This document shows positions 24,373 through 33,191 of a stretch of DNA of 52,673 bases, piece by piece. Where the stretch lies: positions 1 to 52,673 of the forward strand of contig QZKW01000009.1 in the NCBI GenBank assembly GCA_003599885.1, written 5' to 3'. The position numbers and the translations under genes were made by a program. Origin of the DNA: Desulfobacteraceae bacterium. GTDB lineage: Bacteria > Desulfobacterota > Desulfobacteria > Desulfobacterales > Desulfosalsimonadaceae. Within the stretch, counting starts at the first letter, position 1. Each line of letters starts with the position of its first letter. Below the pieces are notes generated by a model. That model searched no databases, was not told the origin of the DNA, and worked only from the letters and a program-made list of their open reading frames with translations.

Positions 24373-24500
24373 ATAATCACCTCCGCCAAAATTGATTTTT
24401 TGACGAAAATTATCATGTATGTTTAAATGCGTCAACATATGGGGGGTTAATCAACCTGAATCCTATTACTTCCGAACAGGCTGATTTGAGACTCCTAATT

Positions 24501-25742
24501 TTAAATTGATAATCGATTCGAATTAATTACAGTTTGGATTTTCTGTTCAAGCTCCTGGTAACGGCATTTCATTTGATTCTTTACACGAATAGATAAATGC
24601 TCAGATGCAATGTCCAACAATTCTTCTATTTGGTCCGTGGATTCAATAGAGCAGGCCGAAGCAGCGAGAAGACAGCCGACGCCTTGATTTACAAGTGCCT
24701 CAGCGTCAACATAATCTTTTTTTGTTTTGATCCTGGCGATATCGGAAGGATTGTTTTTAAGAAATTTTACGTCCTGGACCATTTTCCAGAAATCAGAAAC
24801 GGGTGTCCGTTGATGGTTTTTATTTTCCCAATCAACAGCAATAGCGGTGTGTCTGGCCCAATGTTTAACGCAATAAGACCAGATTGCATTTTGTGCATAG
24901 AGTAAATCATATATGGTTTCAATTTTTTGTTTACCTGCCCCGTATCGCAATTCATTAATGGCTTCCCGTCTTAGTTGGAATTCAACTCGGGTTACAGGTG
25001 ATGAAGTCTCTTGCCAGATATGATTGAAAAATTCTTGTTTTGCCGTCGCTTTTTTATCAGATAACTCTTTGCGCTTATCATAAACACGTAAAATAAGATT
25101 ACCTTTGCCGTATGAAATGCCGCTTGCAATACGGCCGGAATAAAACACACCAAAATGATTTGCCCGGCATATCCATTTTTCTACGTTTCCGAAATCAAAT
25201 TTTTTAAAAGGCTGATCAATGAAATCTGTACACAAATCAACCCTTGAAATGGTATGTTTTAAAATTTCGATACCGGCGAATTGAAAATATGATTCAATGT
25301 TTTTAAAAATTTCAAAAACGCCTGGATTCCAGGAAGATTGGGAACCAATTTCAATCAAACAAGTTGGAAAAGTGCCATGTGGATTGCGACGGTTAAAAAA
25401 GATATGGGTATCAGCCGTTGATATTTGGTAAGTAAAAAATCTACGTCCTGAGCGATGGACATTAAAATCAGCAGAAAAATATTTAAAAGGGATTTTTTCA
25501 AGTTCCTGGTCGCGGGCTAATTCACGATGTTTCTCAATTTTATCAAGAAGATCAGTCCTTGAAACATCAGTAAATAAAGAGAGATGAAGAGTATCGATTG
25601 AACTGTGACTGACTACTTGGGGGGGGCATGTTATAGGGGCTTGCCCCTTTGGAACTGAGCCGAAACCACTGCCACAGTTTTTGAGAATAGAGTGGTGATC
25701 AGAAAGCAGTTGACTCTTAGAAGCATCATGTTCTTGAAGCAT
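24501..25742 (-). CDS. Rolling-circle replication initiator (Rep_trans / PF02486-like)
   Basis: This 413-residue protein shows features of Rep_trans-type initiators: SRVDLCTDF near residue 180, ILRVYDKRKEL near residue 225 (candidate nicking tyrosine) and VTRVEFQLRREAI near residue 260. Such proteins nick a double-strand origin and start rolling-circle replication of plasmids, phages or integrative elements. The ATG at 25742 is preferred over a TTG at 25769 because GGAAGG sits just before it. A hairpin (25749-25777) covers that ribosome site. Together with the adjacent integrase it indicates an element that excises and replicates as a circle. Confidence 0.75.
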   Translation of the reverse strand: MLQEHDASKSQLLSDHHSILKNCGSGFGSVPKGQAPITCPPQVVSHSSIDTLHLSLFTDVSRTDLLDKIEKHRELARDQELEKIPFKYFSADFNVHRSGRRFFTYQISTADTHIFFNRRNPHGTFPTCLIEIGSQSSWNPGVFEIFKNIESYFQFAGIEILKHTISRVDLCTDFIDQPFKKFDFGNVEKWICRANHFGVFYSGRIASGISYGKGNLILRVYDKRKELSDKKATAKQEFFNHIWQETSSPVTRVEFQLRREAINELRYGAGKQKIETIYDLLYAQNAIWSYCVKHWARHTAIAVDWENKNHQRTPVSDFWKMVQDVKFLKNNPSDIARIKTKKDYVDAEALVNQGVGCLLAASACSIESTDQIEELLDIASEHLSIRVKNQMKCRYQELEQKIQTVINSNRLSI

Positions 25743-25748
25743 AAAAAA

Positions 25749-25777
25749 ACCTTCCCTTGTGCATTCCAAGAGAAGGT
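25749..25777 (-). promoter_or_regulatory. Hairpin masking the rep ribosome binding site
   Basis: ACCTTCCCTTG (25749-25759) and CAAGAGAAGGT (25767-25777) pair at 10 of 11 positions. In the minus-strand mRNA the AAGGGAAGGT arm holds the ribosome site for the ATG at 25742, so the hairpin could restrain rep translation. Confidence 0.45.
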
Positions 25778-25870
25778 CTGTTGACAGCTATTGAATAAGT
25801 GATATAATTCAATAAGCGTTTCGGTGACTTTAAGCTTGCGAGGCCGACATTTCTCAGGAACGCTGTTCTT

Positions 25871-25907
25871 AAGCCCTGTTTTGCTATCCCCATAGCTTGC
25901 AGGGCTT
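25871..25907. other. Hairpin between rep and the RHH gene
   Basis: AAGCCCTG (25871-25878) pairs perfectly with CAGGGCTT (25900-25907). A T-rich run follows only on the + strand, where no gene reads into it. It may terminate minus-strand transcription weakly or belong to a replication origin upstream of rep. Confidence 0.45.
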
Positions 25908-25910
25908 TCG

Positions 25911-26432
25911 TTATTTTTTTATATCGAGCTTAATTTCTCCCTTTTTTATTGCGTCTTCTGCTTCCTTAAATCTTTTGCGCCATTGCTTCTTTAAAAAAAT
26001 TGAAAGTTGAAGCAAACCAGTTATTTCAAAGTAAACCATATCCCTGAGATTCATTGTAATAAGTTTTACAATTAAATCACTTCGAGATTTCAAAGAAAGC
26101 TTATCTTTAAAATAATCCAGTTTAGAAATAACATCATGATCTAACATTATGGTAAAAGGCATTATTTTTTCAGTAAAGTCACTATTGGTTGACTCTTGAA
26201 TGTCTAATGCAGCTGCAAGTTGTTCTCTAAAATTCTTTAAAAGCAAAGTCGTCTTTATATATCCGATATTATCTAATATTGTCATTTCTTCGATGCCAAC
26301 CACGATTGAATTTTTAATGAATTGTCTTGGCTCAATTTCTGCTTTTTGGGAAAATTTATTAATTTTTTCCATCAAATCATTATCATTAATCCAAACAGAA
26401 ATATTTTTACCTTTAGAAAGTTTTTTAGACAT
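25911..26432 (-). CDS. Putative tandem ribbon-helix-helix protein
   Basis: This 173-residue protein appears to contain two ribbon-helix-helix-like units. The first is NISVWINDNDLMEKINKFSQ with a following helix; the second is MPFTIMLDHDVISKLDYFKD with SRSDLIVKLITMNL. Two units in one chain would give a pseudo-dimeric DNA-binding protein. A basic C-terminal tail (KKQWRKRFKEAED) follows. It sits just upstream of rep in the same direction, with hairpins on both sides, so it may control replication copy number or excision. I do not recognise a named family. Confidence 0.5.
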   Translation of the reverse strand: MSKKLSKGKNISVWINDNDLMEKINKFSQKAEIEPRQFIKNSIVVGIEEMTILDNIGYIKTTLLLKNFREQLAAALDIQESTNSDFTEKIMPFTIMLDHDVISKLDYFKDKLSLKSRSDLIVKLITMNLRDMVYFEITGLLQLSIFLKKQWRKRFKEAEDAIKKGEIKLDIKK

Positions 26433-26827
26433 TTTAAGCTCTCTTTTTGATTAGTTTGCTATTCATTTTTTGTATAAAAATTTAAGAAGGCATTGTCAAG
26501 TGAATTTTAATAAAATCAACCCAAAAAAATCATTCAGGTGGTTGGATGGGTCTTTAGCGCAATTGAAATCGGATTTTGAGGTGGATACATGACCGGACAA
26601 GTTTTGCATAGTAGAGAGGTGGGCATAAGATGTGGATTATTTATTTGTTTTTCCCGGCAGGGCGGGAAAAAATAAATCTCCTTGCTTGTCTTAGACCGGC
26701 AGTGGGTAGAATAAAAAAAGCGTTAATATAATTGTTTTGATCTGCTTAACTTTCAAATCAGCGGCACGGCTTTTTGCATTCGCTGGATTTGTTTTGTTGA
26801 ACATTCTCTCTCGTTAAAAAATAACAT
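26433..26827. other. Non-coding stretch with a strong hairpin in the youngest island
   Basis: No gene is supported. The main feature is an inverted repeat at 26639-26677: an AT stretch plus TTTTTCCCG pairs with CGGGAAAAA plus AATAAAT around a six-base loop. It could end the 26828 gene's transcript or act as a replication origin structure. Upstream, a purine-rich stretch (26600-26630) looks otherwise featureless. Confidence 0.5.
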
Positions 26828-27706
26828 TTACTTGGCTTTACTTGATAAAATTTGAAATACTTTTTTTAATCTTTCTATTAATTCATCATGACCAATACTT
26901 GGTTTTTTAATAAAAACTGTGTCATTTTCATTTTGAAAGATTTTTTCAAGATCTTTGCACTTTTTACCTGTTTTTTCTTCATATTCTTTCCTATAATTTT
27001 CTAATTTAAGTTTTTGCTGCTTTGTTTTATCAACTAGTATCTGGTGTTTTTTTTGTTGCCATTCGGAATGTTTTAATAAATTAGCATATAAATCCTCTAA
27101 TGACTTGAATTCATCTGACTTAACACATTGATTTTTGCAACTCTGACCAAATCTCAGCATCAGAATAACGGCCATATTGTTGACTGATTCCACAAAACGT
27201 TCTCTGGCTCCTAAATCAGAAGGAGATTTATAATCACCATCAACTTTGTTAACAAGAATCCCTTGAGATTCTAAAATATTTGCAAAGCTTGGGCTATATA
27301 AAATTTCAGGAATTTTTAAATCCATACATCTATCTTTAATTGAATCTTTTTCAAAAGAATCAATAGAAAAGTCGTGTGAAAATATATTTCTAATTTTTCT
27401 TAAATTATTAAGTTCATGCTTCTCACAATCACTTATAAGACCCAACGCATGTGAAAGTAATAATTTAGAATTAAATGATCCTAAAGGCTTATCTGGTCCA
27501 AATAAGGTTTTTTGAAAATTTAAATCTGATATAAAAAAACTATCCAAAATATTCTCTAAAAGAACGTCTAAAAAAGTAATACTTAAAACAGCAAGGCCTC
27601 GATCTGTTTGAGTTGCAAGTTCCTGTTTTATAGAATCCGTATAGTTGCAATATTCAATCAATTTATCCTGCGAAACTTTTTTATTTCCCATAATAATTTT
27701 TTCCAT
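26828..27706 (-). CDS. MtlR/HEPN-like protein with coiled-coil tail
   Basis: The first 130 residues resemble the MtlR (mannitol repressor) domain: TDRGLAVLSITFLDVLLE, FGPDKPLGSFNSKLLLSHALGLI, and LRKIRNIFSH. The last contains the Rx4H HEPN signature. The remainder is a lysine/glutamate-rich coiled coil. No mannitol genes are nearby, so the name MtlR should not be taken as function; in mobile elements such domains are more likely defence or toxin components. Starts at 27709 (TTG), 27706 or 27691 are possible. Confidence 0.55.
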   Translation of the reverse strand: MEKIIMGNKKVSQDKLIEYCNYTDSIKQELATQTDRGLAVLSITFLDVLLENILDSFFISDLNFQKTLFGPDKPLGSFNSKLLLSHALGLISDCEKHELNNLRKIRNIFSHDFSIDSFEKDSIKDRCMDLKIPEILYSPSFANILESQGILVNKVDGDYKSPSDLGARERFVESVNNMAVILMLRFGQSCKNQCVKSDEFKSLEDLYANLLKHSEWQQKKHQILVDKTKQQKLKLENYRKEYEEKTGKKCKDLEKIFQNENDTVFIKKPSIGHDELIERLKKVFQILSSKAK

Positions 27707-27895
27707 CAAAAATTTGATAGTTGAAGTTTATCAAAGAAAAACATTTGGTGTGCCGTGATTAAATCCAAAACGATAAGTTACCTTAAAAAAAATAAAAAGT
27801 ATAATTCAAAAGATATTATTTAATAGAGGATTCACCAAAGGCAGGGTTCCCTGCTCTCTACGCCATCCCCCTTTATTTTCGGCTTATACCTCCAA

Positions 27896-27966
27896 ATTAG
27901 CCTGTGGTGTAAAGGGCAAGCGCCGCTGCGCGTCGTCGGCTGCGCCGACCCTTGACACCGGCTAAT
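27896..27966. other. Large imperfect cruciform hairpin
   Basis: ATTAGCC, GGTGT and AAGGG on the left (27896-27915) pair with CCCTT, ACACC and GGCTAAT on the right (27949-27966), apart from a small bulge and one mismatch. A second GC-rich hairpin (GTCGGC/GCCGAC, 27935-27949) sits inside. The GC-rich centre is striking in AT-rich DNA. It overlaps the stop codon of the 67-residue gene. A single-strand origin, transfer origin or termination structure are possible; no T tract follows on either strand. Confidence 0.5.
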
Positions 27967-28165
27967 TTTCCGGTATTTGCGCCTCAATGGGGGATGGCTC
28001 CGGAGGCAGGGACGACGAAGCCTTAGACAGAAAAGACTGATAGCCTAAGGAAAAACAAACTGAAGCAAATTGACGTGATGTCATTCCGAGTTCATCTGCC
28101 GCAGCCATAAATTTTTTAACAAATTCTGCCGGCATTGCTGTTCTGATTTCTTTTGTCTTAGCCAT
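27962..28165 (-). CDS. Small putative RHH-type DNA-binding protein
   Basis: A 67-residue protein whose sequence IRTAMPAEFVKKFMAAADELGMTSRQFASVCF suggests a short strand followed by two helices, like ribbon-helix-helix repressors of mobile elements. The tail is proline- and serine-rich. GAGG seven bases before the ATG supports translation. It probably regulates the island's genes, but this is inferred from size and context. Confidence 0.45.
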   Translation of the reverse strand: MAKTKEIRTAMPAEFVKKFMAAADELGMTSRQFASVCFSLGYQSFLSKASSSLPPEPSPIEAQIPEN

Positions 28166-28263
28166 TCAAAACCTCATATTATTATTTCAATTTTAACGCC
28201 AATGATTCAGGCTGTCTGAATTCCGGCAAGCCGTGTTTTTCTGACGGCCTGAATCAGATTAAA

Positions 28264-28539
28264 TCAATCACTGCAAGAACCAAATTCAGGGGGGAAAATA
28301 AACGATTTACGAGGTCTACAATATTTTGCACCTTGTTGTTGATAATCCCTTAAATCCTTTTCAGTAAAACTGTTATCTGCAATCAATTCTATTATTAATT
28401 CGTCTGTTATGTTTTCATTGCCTTCACCTAAAACAACTTGCTTGAAAAAATCGCTTTCCGTGTCAACTTGTTCGTCTATTATAATTCTGAATGAATTTCC
28501 CATCCGTCTTAAATTTTTAAGTCTTCGTCCTTTACCCAT
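28264..28539 (-). CDS. Small hypothetical protein, island edge
   Basis: A 91-residue protein with a strongly basic start (GKGRRLKNLRR), an acidic middle and a basic KYCRPRKSF segment near the end. No family is recognised. GGAG nine bases before the ATG supports translation. It is the last gene before ssrA and follows the minus-strand orientation of the island. Confidence 0.45.
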   Translation of the reverse strand: MGKGRRLKNLRRMGNSFRIIIDEQVDTESDFFKQVVLGEGNENITDELIIELIADNSFTEKDLRDYQQQGAKYCRPRKSFIFPPEFGSCSD

Positions 28540-28636
28540 ATTTTTTTCTCCATATTTTGAATATTAAATGCTTTTCAAAAGATTAAAACGATATAATATA
28601 CTGATTTAATATTTAATATTATGGAGGAGGTTTTGA

Positions 28637-28704
28637 GGTAAAAAAGAGGAGAAGCGTATATAAACAAAAAAACCAAAGACAAATGATTGCCATTGGTTTC
28701 CTGT
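28637..28704. repeat. Right copy of the ssrA-terminator repeat
   Basis: Nearly identical to 18952-19016. It contains the presumed terminator of ssrA and lies between the youngest island's last gene and the ssrA 3' end. Confidence 0.75.
28664..28699 (-). terminator. Intrinsic terminator of ssrA
   Basis: On the minus strand AAACCAA pairs with TTGGTTT (28693-28699/28670-28676), followed directly by a run of T's. It lies about 60 bases beyond the mature 3' end. Confidence 0.6.
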
Positions 28705-28757
28705 CTACTTCCTGTCTGTTTTTCAGACTATAACTATTTGATATTTTAATAAAAAAA

Positions 28758-29108
28758 TGGTGGAGGCGGCGGGAGTTGAACCCGCGTCCGAAAACATTCC
28801 ACAAGGGCATCTACATACATATCCTGAATTTTGATTTTCGCAACTGAAGACTCCTTCAGGCAGGATGCTTCAACCACTATCCTGTAAGATTTAACCTCAC
28901 CCTATACAGGCACTCGGGTTTGGCTTTCCTGCTAGTCGACGCCCATACCGGATCCGCAGGCATTATCCGGCTGGACGGCTGTAGCCTAAGCGGCTACTGC
29001 GTAGTTATAATCGTCTGCGATTATGTTTTTTCCGCCTGTTTAACGAGTCAGCAGAAACTCGGTATGCAGCCATTGCTTCTTTATCCCCGTCGAAGCCGTT
29101 TCGCCCCC
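28758..29108 (-). ncRNA. ssrA: tmRNA (ssrA)
   Basis: The 351-base gene starts GGGGGCGAAACGGCTTCGAC and ends GGGTTCAACTCCCGCCGCC then TCCACCA, with the alanine-type acceptor pairing GGGGGCG/CGCCTCC. The tag reading frame gives ADDYNYAVAA followed by TAG, a typical Desulfobacterota-like tag. The RNA rescues stalled ribosomes with SmpB, which is encoded nearby at 30952. Its 3' end is intact although it serves as attachment site for the island to its left. Confidence 0.97.
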
Positions 29109-29177
29109 TTATTAATTGATATTGGTGTTGTTGATTGAACCGCATGAAGTGTTTGTCGCCGAACCGTTTACGTCCTT

Positions 29178-29206
29178 AAAGTAATGCCTGGCCTTTGTAT
29201 TGTCAA
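29178..29206 (-). promoter_or_regulatory. ssrA promoter
   Basis: A perfect -35 TTGACA (29201-29206), a 17-base spacer and a weak -10 TACTTT (29178-29183) lie about 63 bases before the mature tmRNA 5' end. Confidence 0.55.
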
Positions 29207-29258
29207 GATCATTGCTTGAAGACGGGAAGTGTTCTTTGGCATTTTTTGCGCCGGGCTG

Positions 29259-30905
29259 TTAATATCCCGGCGGTTCGCGGTAGGCCCCGGCTGCCGCATC
29301 GATCATTTCGGCCATGTCGAGCAGTTCCATATCATGCCAGCGCCGCCCCACGATTTGCAGTCCGATCGGCATCCCGTCTTCTGAATATCCGGCCGGAATA
29401 GTGATCACCGGATTGCCGGTGGCGTTAAACGGGGCCGTGTAAGCGGAATTCGCCGTCCAATAATTGAGTTGATGGTCACCCACCGGGATGGGGTCACGAT
29501 AAATATTGTATCCGAAAATAACATCATTGGGCTCATGATGTTTATATGCGGACCGGGTGACGACCGGACAGATGAAAACATCCCATTTCATTAGAAACTG
29601 TTCCAAATGTGCGATGAGGATTTCCCGTCTTGAGCTTTCCTCAATAAATTTGTCATATGTTGCGGGGTATACCATCTGGAGAAGCGGCGATTGGCGTCTT
29701 TCCAATCCGCCCAGCGCGTACATTAAAAATCTTGCGGGAGCGGGGAGGTTGATGTTGATCTGCAGGTCCACCATTTTTCCCCAGGTTTCCCATACTTCAG
29801 GAAAATCAAAGTGCGGGGGATTGAGTTGTTTGATCGTGCAGCCCTTGTCAGTCAGTTTCTGAATAACTTGTTCCATCACTTTTCGAGTTTCGTTGGAGAC
29901 AGGGACATCCCCGAAATTATCCGACCAGGCGATGCGCAAATCCGTGTAAGCCGGTTTTGGCTTGGGGGACAGGTCGACAGCAGGCACCATGGCGTCATAT
30001 CCGTCCGGTCCTGCAATAATCGGCAGACAGAGTTTCAGGTCTTTTATGGAACGCGCCAACGGGCCAAGAGAAGCCATGGCGCGAACAGTCCTTTTGTTTG
30101 CATCGCTGATTCCCGGAAAAATGCCGTATCCTGAAACAAAATTTTCAGTGGGTTTGATGCCGTAAATCCCGCAAAAAGCGGCAGGAATCCGGATGGAACC
30201 GCCAAGGTCGCTGCCGATGGTCAGCGGCGACATCCCGGAGGCAACCGCCGCCGCTCCGCCGCCGGAGCTGCCCCCCGGTGTCCGTGTCAGGTCCCACGGG
30301 TTGTTGGTGCGGCCGTAAATCGGGTTAAATGTCTGCACATCCATGGCCATCACCGGCATGTTGGTGATCCCCAGAATAATGGCGCCGGCATCCTTGAGGC
30401 GTTTGACCACGGTTGCATCAAAATCCGTGACCTGGTCCGCCAGGGGTGGAAATGCATTGGTGACCCGCATACCATCTACCGCAAAATGGTCTTTGATACT
30501 TACCGGCACACCATGCAGCGCCCCCAGGATTTCGCCTCTGGCCAGTGCTTCATCCGCCTGCCGTGCCTTTTCAAGAGCCGATTTTTCATCAATGAAAACA
30601 ATGGCATTGAGGTCTGGGTTATATTTATGGATATGGTTGATGTGAGCGGAAACCACCTCAACGGATGTGAGCTTTCCAGACCGGATCGCCTCAGCGAGTT
30701 CTGAGGCGGTCATGAAAACAATGGGGCGTCCGGAAATTGCGGTGGCGTTTGCCGGTGCCTGATAAGGCTGCGGTGCCGTGGCGGTTCGGCAGCCGGGGCT
30801 TAAACAAAAAAACAAAATCGCCGGAACAGTCAAAAGAATGATCCGGCGAAGCCAAGGAACGGTATTAATTTTCAGAGAACTGCGGTGATGGTCATTTTTC
30901 TTCAT
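29259..30905 (-). CDS. Amidase-signature lipoprotein
   Basis: A protein of about 548 residues of the amidase signature family. The Ser-cisSer-Lys triad is visible: Lys in VSIKDHF, the GGSSGGGAAAVASG serines and the GSDLGGSIRIPA nucleophile segment. The enzymes hydrolyse C-N amide bonds of varied small molecules. A signal with LSPGC suggests it is a lipoprotein acting outside the cytoplasm, so it is not the GatA subunit. A start 15 bases further upstream (30920) is possible. It is co-directional with smpB, 46 bases away. Confidence 0.88.
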   Translation of the reverse strand: MKKNDHHRSSLKINTVPWLRRIILLTVPAILFFCLSPGCRTATAPQPYQAPANATAISGRPIVFMTASELAEAIRSGKLTSVEVVSAHINHIHKYNPDLNAIVFIDEKSALEKARQADEALARGEILGALHGVPVSIKDHFAVDGMRVTNAFPPLADQVTDFDATVVKRLKDAGAIILGITNMPVMAMDVQTFNPIYGRTNNPWDLTRTPGGSSGGGAAAVASGMSPLTIGSDLGGSIRIPAAFCGIYGIKPTENFVSGYGIFPGISDANKRTVRAMASLGPLARSIKDLKLCLPIIAGPDGYDAMVPAVDLSPKPKPAYTDLRIAWSDNFGDVPVSNETRKVMEQVIQKLTDKGCTIKQLNPPHFDFPEVWETWGKMVDLQININLPAPARFLMYALGGLERRQSPLLQMVYPATYDKFIEESSRREILIAHLEQFLMKWDVFICPVVTRSAYKHHEPNDVIFGYNIYRDPIPVGDHQLNYWTANSAYTAPFNATGNPVITIPAGYSEDGMPIGLQIVGRRWHDMELLDMAEMIDAAAGAYREPPGY

Positions 30906-30951
30906 AAGGATGCCATCCATTTTTTAAAAAAGGTTCATCTGGTGAATCCGA

Positions 30952-31419
30952 TCAATAATTCCTCTTCCTGATCCGGTCCATCTCCCGGTCCATTTCCCTG
31001 GATTTGATGGACTCCCGCTTGTCGTATTTGTGTTTGCCTCTGGCAAGCCCGATGGCCATTTTGGCTTTTCCCCTTTTAAAATAAACTTTTAAGGGAATCA
31101 CCGAAAGGCCTTTGTTCCGGATTTTTGCTTCCAGCCGGTGAAGTTCTGACTGATGAAGCAGGAGTTTGCGGGTGCGTAAAGGGTCATGATTGTCATAATA
31201 GGCGAAGGGATAAGGACTGATATGCATCTGATAGACAAACAGTTCGCCGTTATGGATTTTACCGTATGAATCCTTCAGGTTAGCCATGCCTGAGCGCAGG
31301 GCCTTGACCTCCGTGCCCAGCAGGACCATTCCGGCTTCGATCTCTTCCTCAATGGTGTAATCATGCCAGGCTTTGCGGTTTTTGGTTACCAGTTTAATAT
31401 GATTTTCGTCTTTATTCAT
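30952..31419 (-). CDS. smpB: SsrA-binding protein SmpB
   Basis: This 155-residue basic RNA-binding protein has all family landmarks: KNRKAWHDY, EAGMVLLGTEVKALR, SYGKI, EAKI and GLARGKHKYDKRE. SmpB binds tmRNA and places it in the stalled ribosome's A site. The gene overlaps the end of ptsI by four bases, which suggests translational coupling, and it lies about 1.8 kb from ssrA. Confidence 0.97.
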   Translation of the reverse strand: MNKDENHIKLVTKNRKAWHDYTIEEEIEAGMVLLGTEVKALRSGMANLKDSYGKIHNGELFVYQMHISPYPFAYYDNHDPLRTRKLLLHQSELHRLEAKIRNKGLSVIPLKVYFKRGKAKMAIGLARGKHKYDKRESIKSREMDREMDRIRKRNY

Positions 31420-33182
31420 TTGGTGTAAATTCCGTTTGTCAGCGTGTCTCCATAGGTATCGGTAATCAATTGCATGGTATCTGCGGCCGATGTCTGTTTG
31501 AGAACTTCTTTTAAAAACAGCCGGGATTCAGAAACGCTGATTTTCCGGATCATGTTTTTAATGGACGGAATGGATTGGGGCGCCATGCTGAATGCATCAA
31601 TGCCGATGCCCATCAGGATGGGCAGATTGATGATTTCCGATGCCATTTCTCCGCACATGAAGGTTTTGATTTGTTTCTTTTTCCCGGCGTCCACAATGAA
31701 CTTGATCATCCGGATGACAGCCGGATGCAACGTATTATACAGGTAAGCGACATGGCGGTTTCCCCGGTCGATGGCCAGGGTGTACTGAACCAGATCGTTT
31801 GTGCCGATGCTGAAAAAATCCACCAGGTCTGCCAGCTGGTCCGCAATGACGGCGGCGGAAGGCACTTCAATCATAATGCCGACTTTGATGTCCCGGTTAT
31901 GGGGCAACGCTTCGCTTTCCAGGTCGCTGGCCGCCTGGTTCAGGAGTTGGATCGATTCTATAATTTCTTCACATCCGGATATCATGGGCAGAAGAAGTCT
32001 GATATTGCCGAAGGCCGCAGCCCGCAGAATCGCCCGAAGCTGGGTTTTAAATATGCCGGGGTTTTGCAGGCAGAAACGAATGGCCCGGAGTCCAAGGGCC
32101 GGATTGGTTTCATCTGTTGCAGCTTTTGTGGAGATGGCTTTGTCCCCATTGATGTCCAATGTCCGGATCGTGACCGGCTGGGGGTACATGAGCTCCGCCA
32201 CCTCCTTATACTGGATGAAAAGTTCCTGCTCATCGGGAAAGGTATCCCGGTTCATGTACAGAAACTCCGTCCGGTAAAGGCCGATGCCGTCTCCGCCATG
32301 GTCTTTGACCGCCACCACTTCTTCGGGCAGTTCGATATTCCCCATGATGCTGAATGTCTGCCCGTCGGCGCTTTCCGCTGGCCGGTCGCTGGTGCGGAGA
32401 ATATCCGCTTTCCGCAGGGCGTATTTTTTGGCAAGCTCCTCATATCTGATGAGGGTCTCGTCCTCCGGATTGACGATGACAATGCCTTTCGCGCCGTCAA
32501 CCACAATGATGCTGTCGGTTTTAATGATACGGGTGGCGTTGTCAAGGCCCAGGACAGCAGGAAGTTCAAGCGTGCGGGCGATAATGCTGGTGTGGGACGC
32601 GCGTCCCCCGCGGTCCGTGATAAATCCCATGATTTTTTCAAGCTGAATCTGGCTGGTTTGCGCAGGCGACAGGTCATGGGCCACCAGAATAACGCGTTTA
32701 TCAATACTCGCGATATTGACATCCTTGATCCCCACAAGGTTTCTCATAATGCGTTCAGACACATGCTCGATATCGGCTGCCCGTGATTTGAGATAGGGGT
32801 CGGGAATGTTGTTAAACATGGATTTGGTCTGGGCCGTGGTTTCCTTGAGCGCCCATTCCGCATTGATCCGTTCTGCTTTAATCATGTCGATGATTTTTCC
32901 ATAAAACATCTTGTCTTTATGGAGCAGCAGATGGGTTTCGAGAATTGCGGCATGATGTCGCAGTTCTTCCGGAACGTCTTTAATGATATCTTCAAGTTCG
33001 TTTCTGGCTTTGGTGACCGCTGTTTTGAACCGATTGGTTTCTTGTCGGATGTTTTCCGGCGGGATGGTGTATTTTTCGATGACATCAACGCCTTCTTTGT
33101 CCACCAGATAGGCTTTTCCGATGCAGATTCCCGGAGAACCGCTGATCCCCTTCAGTATAATTTCCCTGGCGTCAGTTTGCAT
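31416..33182 (-). CDS. ptsI: Phosphoenolpyruvate-protein phosphotransferase (enzyme I)
   Basis: This 588-residue cytoplasmic enzyme takes phosphate from PEP to HPr. The phosphorylated histidine is His197 in GGRASHTSI, and the PEP-binding barrel shows GLYRTEFLYMNR, DINGDK, MIEVPSA, FSIGTNDLVQYT and FMCGEM. Length fits enzyme I. It follows ptsH by nine bases. No sugar permease (enzyme II) is in this window, so the pathway may be regulatory, as in other proteobacteria with incomplete PTS. Confidence 0.96.
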   Translation of the reverse strand: MQTDAREIILKGISGSPGICIGKAYLVDKEGVDVIEKYTIPPENIRQETNRFKTAVTKARNELEDIIKDVPEELRHHAAILETHLLLHKDKMFYGKIIDMIKAERINAEWALKETTAQTKSMFNNIPDPYLKSRAADIEHVSERIMRNLVGIKDVNIASIDKRVILVAHDLSPAQTSQIQLEKIMGFITDRGGRASHTSIIARTLELPAVLGLDNATRIIKTDSIIVVDGAKGIVIVNPEDETLIRYEELAKKYALRKADILRTSDRPAESADGQTFSIMGNIELPEEVVAVKDHGGDGIGLYRTEFLYMNRDTFPDEQELFIQYKEVAELMYPQPVTIRTLDINGDKAISTKAATDETNPALGLRAIRFCLQNPGIFKTQLRAILRAAAFGNIRLLLPMISGCEEIIESIQLLNQAASDLESEALPHNRDIKVGIMIEVPSAAVIADQLADLVDFFSIGTNDLVQYTLAIDRGNRHVAYLYNTLHPAVIRMIKFIVDAGKKKQIKTFMCGEMASEIINLPILMGIGIDAFSMAPQSIPSIKNMIRKISVSESRLFLKEVLKQTSAADTMQLITDTYGDTLTNGIYTK

Positions 33183-33191
33183 GGATTTGGT

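Noticed and set aside
27896-27966. Integron attC-like site.
   Set aside because: The ends read ATTAGCC and GGCTAAT, opposite in orientation to attC core sites, and no IntI or cassette array is present.
31575-32786. A 403-codon + strand frame opposite ptsI, and similar long antisense frames in hdrA.
   Set aside because: They are antisense shadows of GC-rich genes with no ribosome site or domain pattern.
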